From the NCBI GenBank assembly GCA_964570665.1, contig CAZMZH010000007.1, positions 1-64,000 on the forward strand: 64,000 nucleotides of DNA, written 5' to 3'. The notes under the pieces are model-generated. The model saw only the letters and a program-made list of their open reading frames with translations. It made no database searches and was not told where the DNA came from. The position numbers and the translations under genes are program-made. Of this stretch, positions 25,834-34,701 are shown piece by piece (the first letter of the stretch is position 1; each line of letters opens with the position of its first letter). The stretch is from JAJDAT01 sp964570665 (lineage in GTDB: Bacteria > Nitrospinota > Nitrospinia > Nitrospinales > JAJDAT01).

Positions 25834-26850
25834 TTATGCGGCAACCGCTTGCGGATGTTCCAATCCTTCCAGAGGTTTAACCGTTACAACGTTTAAGTTG
25901 AATAATTCTTTTAACTTTTGAATATTTTCCAATTTATGTCCCTTGTAAATCGAAAGCTTTTTCTGCGGAACTTGGAAATAGACCGTTTTTGAGGATACAG
26001 GTAATTTTCTTACTATCTCCGATAGTTGTTCAAACCCAATTCTACAATCGATAAGATATTTGATAGAAGGATGGTAAGGACCTGCGACCAAGTTTTGCAA
26101 CATGCTGGGTTCTGCATGCAATCCTAATCTAATAATAGGAATATTGCGAATGCGAAATTTTAAAACCGCTTCTTTTAAAGCGACTATAGTTTCTTCCAAA
26201 CTCCAGGGAAAAAACTCTTCCCGCAAATACATTTCATGAATTTCTGTATTTTTTATTACCAACGTAGGATAAATTCTAACAAAATCTGGTCGCCAACTTA
26301 ATATATCGTCAACCGTTTTCCGAAACGTATTTTCATTATCTCCTGGCAACCCAGACATCATTTGCAACCCCAAACTAAACCCATATTCGCGAATCTGTTT
26401 TACGGAAGTATCCATCGCTTCCCAGGAACATTCCCTTCCAGAAAGAGTCAATACATTTTGATCGGTAGACTGAATACCCAATTCAACCGTGTTGACGCCA
26501 AATTTAGCTAGATTTTGTAATCTCTCTTTATCTATAAAAAGAGGATGCGTGGAAACGCGAATGCTTTGGATTCTTCCTTCTTTTATCCAAGGTTGTACGT
26601 TGGATAGTAAAGAACTCTGTCTTTCCAATGTTAATCCCGTAAAGCTACCTCCATAAAAAGCCACTTCACAAGTTGTTGAGAGAGCGCTCAACTCTGAGCT
26701 TTTCAAATACTGGGTAATAGTTGATTTTACTAATTCTTTATCAGCTTTGGCCTTAACGCCGGAAATATTTTTCTGATCGCAGAAGGAACAACGATAAGGG
26801 CACCCCTGATGAGGAATGAAAATAGGAATTATTAAACGGTTTAACGCCAT
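25834..26850 (-). CDS. Radical SAM protein (Elp3/coproporphyrinogen-oxidase-like group)
   Basis: 338 residues. The [4Fe-4S] motif C17-x3-C21-x2-C24 ('GCPYRCSFCDQ') is followed by 'AFYGGSFTGL', 'STHPLFID', 'VELGIQSTDQNVL' and 'LQMMSGLPGD', typical of the Elp3-like radical SAM group often found beside rnc in several phyla. No GNAT acetyltransferase domain is present, unlike full Elp3. It is translated immediately after rnc (2-base gap), so it is co-transcribed with the fab cluster. Substrate unknown. Confidence 0.85.
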   Translation of the reverse strand: MALNRLIIPIFIPHQGCPYRCSFCDQKNISGVKAKADKELVKSTITQYLKSSELSALSTTCEVAFYGGSFTGLTLERQSSLLSNVQPWIKEGRIQSIRVSTHPLFIDKERLQNLAKFGVNTVELGIQSTDQNVLTLSGRECSWEAMDTSVKQIREYGFSLGLQMMSGLPGDNENTFRKTVDDILSWRPDFVRIYPTLVIKNTEIHEMYLREEFFPWSLEETIVALKEAVLKFRIRNIPIIRLGLHAEPSMLQNLVAGPYHPSIKYLIDCRIGFEQLSEIVRKLPVSSKTVYFQVPQKKLSIYKGHKLENIQKLKELFNLNVVTVKPLEGLEHPQAVAA

Positions 26851-26852
26851 AA

Positions 26853-27572
26853 CTATTTTGCCAATTCGGCTGTATTATAGGCTAAAAGAGCTTCCTGGGC
26901 TGCGGATTGTTCGGCCTGTTTTTTATTTTTTCCAGTGCCAGTACCTAATAGACCTTTTTTAACAAAAACGGAAACCTGAAAAGTCTTCTGATGATCGGGT
27001 CCTTTTTCGCTAACCACCTTATAAGATGGTATACAACTAAACTTATATTGGGTGAGTTCTTGGAGTTCGCTTTTATAATCACGAAACTCGCTGGTTTGAG
27101 CAACCTTATTAATTTCTTCTTTTAGTAAGGGCAAAAATACTTTATTCGCAGACTCTAAACCGCCATCTTTAAAAATAGCTCCAGCGACCGCTTCAAAAGC
27201 GTTTGCTAATAAAGAACTTTTATTTCGTCCTCCAGAAAACTCTTCCCCTTTTCCCAACAATAAAAATTCGCCAAGGTTCAAACTATTGGCAGCTAGCGCT
27301 AAACAACTTTCTTTAACCACAGCCGCTCTTATTTTTGATAAAGAACCCTCCGATCGGTCTAAAAAAGTTTGGATTGAGTAGTCGCTAACTATTAGATCTA
27401 AAACAGCGTCGCCTAAAAACTCAAAGCGTTCGTTATTTTTTAAATCTCCCCCTTGTTCATTTGTGTAAGACTTATGAGTAAGAGCTTTATTTAATAGGAA
27501 GGAATCGTTAAATTTATATCCGAGGTTTTTTTCTAAGGCCGATAGTTGGGCCAGTCTATTCTCTGAAATCAT
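26853..27572 (-). CDS. rnc: Ribonuclease III
   Basis: 239 residues. The catalytic signature 'NNERFEFLGDAVLDL' lies at ~46-60, the second acidic region at 'LLANAFEAVAGAIFKDGG', and a double-stranded-RNA-binding domain ends the protein ('DYKSELQELTQYKF', 'GTGKNKKQAEQSAAQEAL'). RNase III processes rRNA precursors and other duplexes. I chose the ATG at 27572, one base after the fabF stop; an upstream TTG (27584) would overlap fabF. No ribosome-binding site is obvious, which fits coupling to fabF. Confidence 0.95.
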   Translation of the reverse strand: MISENRLAQLSALEKNLGYKFNDSFLLNKALTHKSYTNEQGGDLKNNERFEFLGDAVLDLIVSDYSIQTFLDRSEGSLSKIRAAVVKESCLALAANSLNLGEFLLLGKGEEFSGGRNKSSLLANAFEAVAGAIFKDGGLESANKVFLPLLKEEINKVAQTSEFRDYKSELQELTQYKFSCIPSYKVVSEKGPDHQKTFQVSVFVKKGLLGTGTGKNKKQAEQSAAQEALLAYNTAELAK

Positions 27573-27573
27573 A

Positions 27574-28809
27574 TCAGCCGACAAAGCGTTTAAAAATCAA
27601 GACCCCATTGGTCCCGCCAAAACCAAAAGAATTTGATATGGCATAGTCGATTTTTTGTTCTCTTGCCTGGTTAGGAACGTAATCCAGATCGCATGCAGGA
27701 TCGGGATTAGAATAATTAATCGTCGGAGGTAGAACGCCACGATTCAAAGCCAGTATGGAATATATAGCTTCAATTCCACCCGCTGCGCCCAAAAGATGTC
27801 CTGTCATAGATTTTGTCGAACTTACGGGGATTTTTGTGTCATTGCCAAAAACAGTTTTTACCGCTTGTGTTTCTGTTGCATCGGCGGCGGTTGAAGTGCC
27901 GTGAGCGTTTATATAACCAATTTCATCGGCATTAATTCCGCCATTTTTCAAAGCCAACTTCATGCACCGAGCGGCGCCTTCGCCGTCGGGAGTTGTTGAC
28001 GTTATATGGTAAGCGTCGGAGTTTAATCCATAGCCCGCTACTTCGGCTAAAATATTGGCATTGCGTTTTTTAGCATGTTCCAATTCTTCTAAAATAACCA
28101 CTCCGCTCCCCTCGCCCATCACAAATCCATCGCGATCCATATTATAAGGGCGACTTGCTTCTTGAGGAGAATCGTTCCTGGTAGATAAAGCCTTTGCAGC
28201 GTGAAATCCTCCAATAGCCAATGGAGTGATGACGGATTCGGTGCCGCCGGCAAACATGATATCGGCGTCCCCGTATTGAATAAACCGAGCCGCGTCGCCT
28301 ATGGAATGAGTACCCGTTGCGCAAGCGGTAACAACGCAGGTGTTGGGTCCTTTTGCTCCAAAGAGTATAGAAACTTGTCCCGACGCAAGATTGGAAATTA
28401 GCATTGGGATGAAAAATGGAGTTATTTTTCTAACTCCCCGTTCTTTATAAACGTCGTAATATTTTTCAATGGCAGGTAGACCGCATAAACCAACGCCGAT
28501 AAGAACCCCTACTCTTTCGGCATTTTCTTCCGTAATTTCAATTCCAGATTGCTCAGCCGCCATTTTGGCGCCTGCAATTGCAAAATGGATGAACCGGTCC
28601 ATTTTTTTGAGTTCTTTATGCTCTACATAATCGGAAGCTTCAAACTCTTTAACTTCGCCAGCTATTTTTACTGGAAAGTTTTCAACATCAAATCTGGTTA
28701 TTTTGCTAATGCCAGACTTACCTTTACAAACGGCGTCCCAGTTTTCGTCCACCCCAATACCCAGGGGAGAAACCATTCCAGTGCCGGTAACTACAACTCG
28801 CCTTTTCAT
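27574..28809 (-). CDS. fabF: 3-oxoacyl-ACP synthase II
   Basis: 411 residues. Elongating condensing enzyme of type II fatty acid synthesis. The catalytic triad C163 ('TACATGTHSIGDA'), His of 'NAHGTSTAADATE' (~303) and His of 'STKSMTGHLLGAAGG' (~340) is intact, as is 'NSFGFGGTNG' near the end. It follows acpP by 21 bases. Confidence 0.97.
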   Translation of the reverse strand: MKRRVVVTGTGMVSPLGIGVDENWDAVCKGKSGISKITRFDVENFPVKIAGEVKEFEASDYVEHKELKKMDRFIHFAIAGAKMAAEQSGIEITEENAERVGVLIGVGLCGLPAIEKYYDVYKERGVRKITPFFIPMLISNLASGQVSILFGAKGPNTCVVTACATGTHSIGDAARFIQYGDADIMFAGGTESVITPLAIGGFHAAKALSTRNDSPQEASRPYNMDRDGFVMGEGSGVVILEELEHAKKRNANILAEVAGYGLNSDAYHITSTTPDGEGAARCMKLALKNGGINADEIGYINAHGTSTAADATETQAVKTVFGNDTKIPVSSTKSMTGHLLGAAGGIEAIYSILALNRGVLPPTINYSNPDPACDLDYVPNQAREQKIDYAISNSFGFGGTNGVLIFKRFVG

Positions 28810-28830
28810 GAATCTCCGTAATTCTACCGG

Positions 28831-29064
28831 TTAATTTATATGGTCTTTTATATAATCGACAGCGTTTTGAACCGTCGCAATTTTTTCCGCTTCCTCGTCG
28901 GGAATCTCAATATCAAACTCTTCCTCTAACGCCATAACCAATTCAACTGTATCCAAGGAATCCGCTCCTAAATCGTCAATAAACGAAGCTTCGCTATTAA
29001 CTTGCTTTTCCTCAACTCCTAATTGATCGATTATAATTTCTTTGACTCTATCCTCAACTGACAT
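28831..29064 (-). CDS. acpP: Acyl carrier protein
   Basis: 77 residues, strongly acidic. The phosphopantetheine attachment serine is S36 in 'LGADSLDTVEL'. 'FDIEIPDEEAEKI' is the standard helix-III region. GGAG precedes the ATG. It carries acyl intermediates between the Fab enzymes encoded on each side. Confidence 0.97.
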   Translation of the reverse strand: MSVEDRVKEIIIDQLGVEEKQVNSEASFIDDLGADSLDTVELVMALEEEFDIEIPDEEAEKIATVQNAVDYIKDHIN

Positions 29065-29087
29065 TTTTGTCTCCTGAAAAAAATAAA

Positions 29088-29828
29088 CTACATCAGCATT
29101 CCGCCGTTAATATTTAATACTTGACCTGTAATGTATTTTGCTTGATCTGAAACTAAAAAACCAACGCAATCCGCAACATCTTCAGGAGTCCCAAATTTTC
29201 CTAAAGGGATTTGTTCCATCATAGCGTTCCGAACTTTTTCGTCTAGTTTTTGAGTCATTTCTGTATCTATAAAACCGGGCGCCACTGCGTTCGCAGTTAC
29301 GCCACGCGAAGCTACTTCTCTAGCGGTAGTTTTAGTGAGGCCAATTAAACCAGCCTTAGCGGCTGAGTAGTTAGCTTGGCCAAAATTACCCATAACGCCC
29401 ACTATAGAAGCAATATTAACAATAGAACCTGATTTTTGCTTCATCATTTGTTTTGTCGCTTGCTGAGTACACAAGAAACAGCCTTTAAGATTGGTAGATA
29501 AAACCGCGTCCCAATCGCTTTCCTTCATACGAATCAACAATCCATCCCGAGTAATCCCTGCATTATTAACCAAAATATCTACCAGTTTTTGCTCTTTCGA
29601 AATGGAGTCGAAAACTGATTGAATATCCGCTGAATCGGTAACATCCAAACGCTTGGCCGAAGAAGACCCGCCAGCGCTTTTGATCTCTTCGGAAGATTTT
29701 TCGGCAACTTCTAACTGAATATCCGCGAGGACTACATGGGCTCCATCTCCGGCTAATTTTTTGGCAATAGCCAAACCGATTCCTTGAGCTCCACCGGTAA
29801 CCAGGGCTATTTTACCATTTAATCCCAT
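29088..29828 (-). CDS. fabG: 3-oxoacyl-ACP reductase
   Basis: 246 residues, short-chain dehydrogenase/reductase. NADP(H)-binding 'TGGAQGIG' (~11-18), 'NNAGITRDGLLIRM', catalytic Ser in 'NIASIVGVMGN', Tyr-x3-Lys in 'ANYSAAKAG', and the C-terminal 'GQVLNINGGMLM' that is characteristic of FabG. A GGAGTG ribosome site precedes ATG. Reduces beta-ketoacyl-ACP. Confidence 0.96.
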   Translation of the reverse strand: MGLNGKIALVTGGAQGIGLAIAKKLAGDGAHVVLADIQLEVAEKSSEEIKSAGGSSSAKRLDVTDSADIQSVFDSISKEQKLVDILVNNAGITRDGLLIRMKESDWDAVLSTNLKGCFLCTQQATKQMMKQKSGSIVNIASIVGVMGNFGQANYSAAKAGLIGLTKTTAREVASRGVTANAVAPGFIDTEMTQKLDEKVRNAMMEQIPLGKFGTPEDVADCVGFLVSDQAKYITGQVLNINGGMLM

Positions 29829-29898
29829 TTATCACTCCAATATATATTTTCAAAAATTTATAATTTTTTAAAAAACAAAATCAAAAAAATTCTAGCGA

Positions 29899-30840
29899 TT
29901 AAGATTCCTTCAAAGTCGCCACCGCTTTTTCAAGCGATTCCCTATCGCCAATTGGAATACAAGTTTTCGATTTATCATAACGTTTTATTAATCCGCATAA
30001 AACCTTTCCAGGGCCGAATTCAATGACTCTTTCAATTTTTTCATTTACTAAATAAGTCATAGTTTCCGTCCATCTAACTGGAGAACAAACTTGACGAACT
30101 AAAGAGTCTCTTGCTATTGTTCCATCAGAGACAGCTTTACAGTCTACATTTGTAATTACAGGAAAAATTGAATCTTTAAAGGTTATTTCTTCAAGTTTTG
30201 CTTTAAGTTTAATTTCGGCAGGTTTCATGAGGGAGCAATGAAACGGAGCGCTGACCGGCAATAAAATTGATTTTTTAGCGCCAGAATTTTTAGCTTCTTC
30301 AGCCAGTTTTTCTACTGCATCTTTATGGCCCGCTGCAACAATTTGAGTTGGACTATTCATATTAGCAGGTTGGACAAAACATTCAGCCTTGGAAATTTGG
30401 TTACAAAGTTTTTCGACTTCGTTTAATTCCAAACCAATAATAGCCGCCATGGCGCCAACCCCAACAGGAACCGCTTCTTGCATATATCGGCCCCGATTCT
30501 GTACAACTTTTACTGCATCGGCAAACTCTAAAGCGCCTGCGGCAACTAAAGCGGAATACTCTCCTAAGCTATGTCCGGCGGCAACCACGGCATCTATATC
30601 ATGTTCCCTAAGGCTTTTCAAGGCTATTATACTGTGTATTAATATTGCCGGTTGGGTGTTTTCAGTGAGCATTAATTCGTCTTCCGGACCTTCAAAACAG
30701 ATACGCGCAATATCTTTCTCAAGAAGTTCGTTTGCTTCTTCATACATGGATTTAGCCCAATCAAAACCATCGTAGAAATCTTTCCCCATTCCTACAAATT
30801 GAGCTCCCTGTCCTGGAAATACAAAGGCCGTTTTTACCAT
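29899..30840 (-). CDS. fabD: Malonyl-CoA:ACP transacylase
   Basis: 313 residues. 'FPGQGAQFVGMGKDF' at the N-terminus, catalytic S91 in 'GHSLGEYSALVAAG', a His in 'APFHCSLM' (~200) and 'VIEFGPGKVLCGL' near the end. Loads malonyl groups on ACP. It overlaps the 3' end of fabH by 7 bases. Confidence 0.96.
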   Translation of the reverse strand: MVKTAFVFPGQGAQFVGMGKDFYDGFDWAKSMYEEANELLEKDIARICFEGPEDELMLTENTQPAILIHSIIALKSLREHDIDAVVAAGHSLGEYSALVAAGALEFADAVKVVQNRGRYMQEAVPVGVGAMAAIIGLELNEVEKLCNQISKAECFVQPANMNSPTQIVAAGHKDAVEKLAEEAKNSGAKKSILLPVSAPFHCSLMKPAEIKLKAKLEEITFKDSIFPVITNVDCKAVSDGTIARDSLVRQVCSPVRWTETMTYLVNEKIERVIEFGPGKVLCGLIKRYDKSKTCIPIGDRESLEKAVATLKES

Positions 30841-31820
30841 TTAACCAACGCCGCTCCCCAAGTTAATCCCGCTCCTAAAACGGGCATTAGAATTAGATCT
30901 CCAGATTTTATTTTACCGTCACACACCCATTCATGCAGCGCTATAGGAATAGAAGCAGCTGAAGTATTACCATATTTATGGATATTAACGGCTACTTTTT
31001 CTGTAGGTACCTTTAGTTTTGCTCCCACCGCGTCAATAATACGCTGGTTTGCCTGGTGAGGGATTATCCAATCCACATTTTCTAGCGAAAAACCATTGAA
31101 TTTTAACGCTTCTAAGGACACTTCGGTCATTCTTCTGACCGCTAATTTAAAAGTTGGGCCCCCATCCATTTTTATCACAAATTTGTTATCATCCAACGCT
31201 TTCTGAGAAATTCGTTCTTTGCCAAAACCTCCAGGGTTTTGGATTAATTCAGAATGGCCGCCATCTGAATAAATATGAGTTGAGAGTAATCCTGTTTTTT
31301 CGGAAGATTCGGTTTTTGATAAAACTACAGCTCCAGCGCCATCGCCAAAAATAATGCAAGTTGAACGATCTTTCCAATCTACAATACGAGAATTGACTTC
31401 GCTAGCGACGACCAAAACATTCTGGTATCTACCAGATTTTATATATTGCTCCGCTATAGACAAGCCAAAGATAAAACCGGAACATACGGCTGAAATATCA
31501 TAAGCTGCGCAATTCCCTGCATCTAATTTTTTTTGTAAAAAACAGGCTGTTGATGGAAAGATGATATCTGGCGTAGAAGTACAAACGATGATCATATCCA
31601 GGTTTTTAGCCTCTAATCCGGCTGAGTTTAGGGCTATTTTGGACGCCTCCAATGCCAAATCCGATGGGGCTTGATCTTCTGCGGCAATTCTTCTTTCTTT
31701 AATACCCGTTCTTTCGCTAATCCACTCATCCGAAGTATCGACCAACTTTTCCAAATCGAAATTAGTTAAAACCTTTTCGGGAACATACATTCCCGTGCCC
31801 TTAATTTCAGCGTTAAACAA
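30834..31820 (-). CDS. fabH: 3-oxoacyl-ACP synthase III
   Basis: 328 residues. Initiating condensing enzyme. C113 in 'ISAVCSGFIFGL', His in 'IIPHQANQRI' (~253), Asn in 'HKYGNTSAASIPIAL' (~283). The start is a TTG at 31820: GGAG lies 8 bases upstream and no ATG fits, since the first in-frame ATG is at residue 11, inside the conserved 'GTGMYVPEKV'. The TTG start may lower translation relative to its neighbours. Confidence 0.95.
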   Translation of the reverse strand: MFNAEIKGTGMYVPEKVLTNFDLEKLVDTSDEWISERTGIKERRIAAEDQAPSDLALEASKIALNSAGLEAKNLDMIIVCTSTPDIIFPSTACFLQKKLDAGNCAAYDISAVCSGFIFGLSIAEQYIKSGRYQNVLVVASEVNSRIVDWKDRSTCIIFGDGAGAVVLSKTESSEKTGLLSTHIYSDGGHSELIQNPGGFGKERISQKALDDNKFVIKMDGGPTFKLAVRRMTEVSLEALKFNGFSLENVDWIIPHQANQRIIDAVGAKLKVPTEKVAVNIHKYGNTSAASIPIALHEWVCDGKIKSGDLILMPVLGAGLTWGAALVKW

Positions 31821-31863
31821 AGAGTTTTTCTCCAGTCAGAACAGTAAGAGTTAGATAAAAGGT

Positions 31864-33129
31864 TTATTCTGCAGCCTCAGGCTTGGGATCGGATGGTTTG
31901 GGCGGAGTGGAATCGGATGAATCAGGAGAAATGGGCCCTGACTGATCAGATAATTCTTTTGACTCGCTTGATACGATAGTTTCGTCTGATTCCTTTAAAT
32001 CGGAAGGGTTTTCCAATGTGTCAGATGATTCCTCTGTCGGCTTTTCATTATCATTTGCCGAGTCCGTACCAAAATGAATACTTTCTTTCAAGTGTTGCCA
32101 AATTATTCCTTTTCGCATCCAAAGATCTTGATCTTCTAAATTCTCTTCAATATCTTCTTGAATATGTTCATTGACCTTTTTTTCAATAAACTCTTTTGCT
32201 CTTTTTATAGCATTTTTAATTGCTTTTGGAGAAGAACTGCCATGCGCAATGATACAAACGCCATTAACTCCTAACAGTGGAGCTCCACCCGTTTCAGAAT
32301 AATCGACGGATCTTTTAAAACTTTCCAAATAGGGTTTTAATAATAAAGCTCCTAACTTACTAATCCAGTTTGTCAAAAATATTTTTTTCAAACTTACGCC
32401 AATCATATGGGCCAAACTTTCACTTATCTTTAAAGCAACATTTCCTATAAAACCATCGCAAACAATGACGTCGGCGTTACCCTTGTAAACTTCTTTTCCT
32501 TCAATATTTCCCATGAAATTGATATGGCTTTTTTTAAGCATTTGAAAAACTTCTTTGGTAATTTCATTACCTTTTGAGTCTTCCTCTCCAATGCTTAGTA
32601 ATCCTACCTCTGGTTTTTCATTTCCTATAATATATTTTGCGTAAACATGGCCCATAATTGCAAATTGGAACAATTGAGCGGCTTTGCAATCCACATTGGC
32701 GCCAGCATCTAATAGAATAGAAGTTCCTTTTAAAGTAGGTAGTTGAATGGCTATGGCAGGTCTATCTACACCTTTAAGCGGTCGAAGAATAATTGTGGAG
32801 TAAGCCAATACGGCCCCAGTATTGCCAGCGCTCACAAAGGCGCCGGCCTCCCCTTTTTTAACTAGGTCTAAACCAATCTTCATAGAAGATTTGCGTTTAC
32901 CTCGCAAGGCTTTGCTAGGGGAGTCCTCCATCGTGACAATTTCATCGGCGTGAACCACTTCGATATTGAGACGTTCGCTAGCAGGAAACTTATTAAGCTC
33001 TTTTTCGACTAAATCCTTAATTCCTACAAGGATAATCTCTATATCATATTCTTTAGAGGCCAACACAGACCCCTCGACAATCGCCTCTGGAGCATGATCT
33101 CCGCCCATTGCGTCAACGACTATTTTCAT
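31864..33129 (-). CDS. plsX: Phosphate acyltransferase PlsX with acidic C-terminal extension
   Basis: 421 residues; normal PlsX is ~330-350. Residues 1-~330 are standard ('VVDAMGGDHAPEAIVEG', 'DSPSKALRGKRKSSM', 'SAGNTGAVLAY', 'LLDAGANVDCKA', 'GEEDSKGNE', 'CDGFIGNVALK', 'GGAPLLGVNG'). The final ~85 residues are Ser/Asp/Glu/Pro-rich and probably disordered, with several S-D repeats. PlsX makes acyl-phosphate from acyl-ACP for phospholipid synthesis. The tail has no recognised domain. Confidence 0.93.
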   Translation of the reverse strand: MKIVVDAMGGDHAPEAIVEGSVLASKEYDIEIILVGIKDLVEKELNKFPASERLNIEVVHADEIVTMEDSPSKALRGKRKSSMKIGLDLVKKGEAGAFVSAGNTGAVLAYSTIILRPLKGVDRPAIAIQLPTLKGTSILLDAGANVDCKAAQLFQFAIMGHVYAKYIIGNEKPEVGLLSIGEEDSKGNEITKEVFQMLKKSHINFMGNIEGKEVYKGNADVIVCDGFIGNVALKISESLAHMIGVSLKKIFLTNWISKLGALLLKPYLESFKRSVDYSETGGAPLLGVNGVCIIAHGSSSPKAIKNAIKRAKEFIEKKVNEHIQEDIEENLEDQDLWMRKGIIWQHLKESIHFGTDSANDNEKPTEESSDTLENPSDLKESDETIVSSESKELSDQSGPISPDSSDSTPPKPSDPKPEAAE

Positions 33130-33267
33130 TCTTCACCAAATTCAGTAAAATTTGCCATACAGATCGAAGAGAGTTGGAGAATAAGGCGTTCCTTTGCTTG
33201 AGGCAACACATTGGCCACTTCCATCAAGCCATCTACTCCAATATAGGTAGGAAGTTTGGAAGGACCT

Positions 33268-33450
33268 TTATGCGTCGTCAATCTCCAAAATCTCTTTTTC
33301 TTTATAATGTCCACAATAAGGGCATACCATATGCGGTCGCTTCATTTCAGAACATTCCGGACACTCGGAATAAGCTGGAACTTTTAAAGCATGATGGGAC
33401 CTTCTCATTCCTTTTTTGGATTTAGAGGTCCTTTTTTTAGGGGTTGGCAT
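33268..33450 (-). CDS. rpmF: 50S ribosomal protein L32
   Basis: 60 residues. 'MPTPKKRTSKSKKGMRRSHH' then a zinc ribbon of four cysteines ('YSECPECSEMKRPHMVCPYCG'). GGAG lies before the ATG. It begins at the last base before the DUF177 stop, so it is coupled to that gene, as in most bacteria. A 138-base gap without a credible gene separates it from plsX. Confidence 0.96.
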   Translation of the reverse strand: MPTPKKRTSKSKKGMRRSHHALKVPAYSECPECSEMKRPHMVCPYCGHYKEKEILEIDDA

Positions 33451-33996
33451 CTAACTATTCTCCTTTTGTTGCAATTTTTCTTTCAGTTGTTTCAATTTTT
33501 CAAACCTTGGATCAATGGCGGCATTTTCGCCGCATTTGCATTGAGATTCGTTTAAATTTTGACCGCAATCCGAACACAACCCCAGGCAATCTTTTTTGCA
33601 CAATTGAATCATTGGCAAAGCTAACATAATGGCATCGCGAACAGAAGCAGCTAAATTGATTTTGGAATCTGTATAAAATTCCGCATCAATTTCTTCTTCC
33701 AATGTTTGCCTTTCCATTTCTAATTCGTTCGCCGAAGGCTTTGGAATAAATCTAGCAAAAACTTCGGTTTCCGCTAAAAACTGAAAAGGCGCCAGGCAAC
33801 GGGAACATAAAAGCCTTAAATCAGCTTTCGCTTTCCCTCTAAAATAAATTTCTTTTTTAAATAGCTTTAATTCACCTTTAACGGCGACTGGTTTTTCTAG
33901 AACGCAATCATTTTGATTTATTTCAAATAGTTCCGCATTTGCGGAAACATCCAAATTAAACCCACTGCTTGGAATTCGGTTTATCTCAAATTCCAT
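33451..33996 (-). CDS. DUF177 (YceD-family) protein
   Basis: 181 residues. 'LLCSRCLAPFQF' and 'LCKKDCLGLCSDCGQNLNES' (four cysteines, then CKC) form the DUF177 metal-binding pattern. YceD/DUF177 proteins accompany rpmF widely and are linked to 23S rRNA accumulation in some bacteria. ATG at 33996 chosen; a GTG two codons upstream is possible. First gene of the fab operon. Confidence 0.9.
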   Translation of the reverse strand: MEFEINRIPSSGFNLDVSANAELFEINQNDCVLEKPVAVKGELKLFKKEIYFRGKAKADLRLLCSRCLAPFQFLAETEVFARFIPKPSANELEMERQTLEEEIDAEFYTDSKINLAASVRDAIMLALPMIQLCKKDCLGLCSDCGQNLNESQCKCGENAAIDPRFEKLKQLKEKLQQKENS

Positions 33997-34060
33997 GATC
34001 ACATTTAGGAAAGTTGATTAAAGCCCAAAATTATAGAAATACCTGGTGAGGCAAATTTTT

Positions 34061-34089
34061 ATTTTATCTATTTCCCTTATCCTAGTCAA
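34061..34089 (-). promoter_or_regulatory. Sigma-70 promoter of the DUF177-rpmF-plsX-fab operon
   Basis: Minus strand TTGACT (plus-strand 34084-34089), 17-base spacer, TAAAAT (34061-34066). It is ~65 bases upstream of the DUF177 start, in the correct orientation, with nothing coding in between. Confidence 0.65.
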
Positions 34090-34701
34090 GCCAATTACTT
34101 TAATAAAATAAAGAGGTTAGAGACAAGCTTTTGAGGCTTTATAAATAAATATATAGTGGGGAATTAAAATATCTAAATTTAAGTATATGGGCGAAATTTA
34201 TCCTGTATATCCAGAAAGCAGGTTTAAGCGATATGTGTATAAATATGAGCGGTAAAATTATCGAAAAGACAAACTTTTGCTGGGATAACCTTAAAATGTG
34301 CTAACCCTCGATAACGGCTAGTATCATCTCTGGAAACTATTCCACAAAGTTCTTTCCTTTTTAAATTCAAACTATTAATTAATTTGGAGAAATTTTTAAT
34401 AAATAAAACTGGAAAGGCCTGGATAGTGATAATTATATTTCCATATATACTATAGAGGCAAAAAATTAATACTTAAGAGGGACAAAAAAGATTAAATTTT
34501 TCATATCAGAACCTTATTCAAGAAATTTTTCCAAATTTTAATAAATTTAATTTATTTTTCTGAAGAGGCTGATTGGATGACAGTATTATGATGTACGCGA
34601 AATGATACTTGATTAGGCCATTAGAGATCCATTACCTCCTCACACTTTTAGTCGCTTATTTCTTTTTTTAATTTAACAATCAAGACTAATACAAAACCAA
34701 A
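34090..34701. other. Long intergenic region
   Basis: About 610 bases without a convincing gene. It contains a 19-base sequence (34436-34454) that recurs exactly at 41533-41551, and a possible 23-codon ORF at 34233-34304 (weak ribosome site, three Cys). Otherwise AT-rich sequence; the promoter of the gene at 34702 must be here. Confidence 0.35.

Noticed and set aside
30389..30775. 128-residue plus-strand ORF
   Set aside because: It lies entirely antisense within fabD, which has all its catalytic motifs.
33126..33314. 62-residue minus-strand ORF between rpmF and plsX
   Set aside because: It overlaps rpmF in another frame, shows no recognisable motif or ribosome site, and rpmF-plsX spacing is otherwise ordinary.
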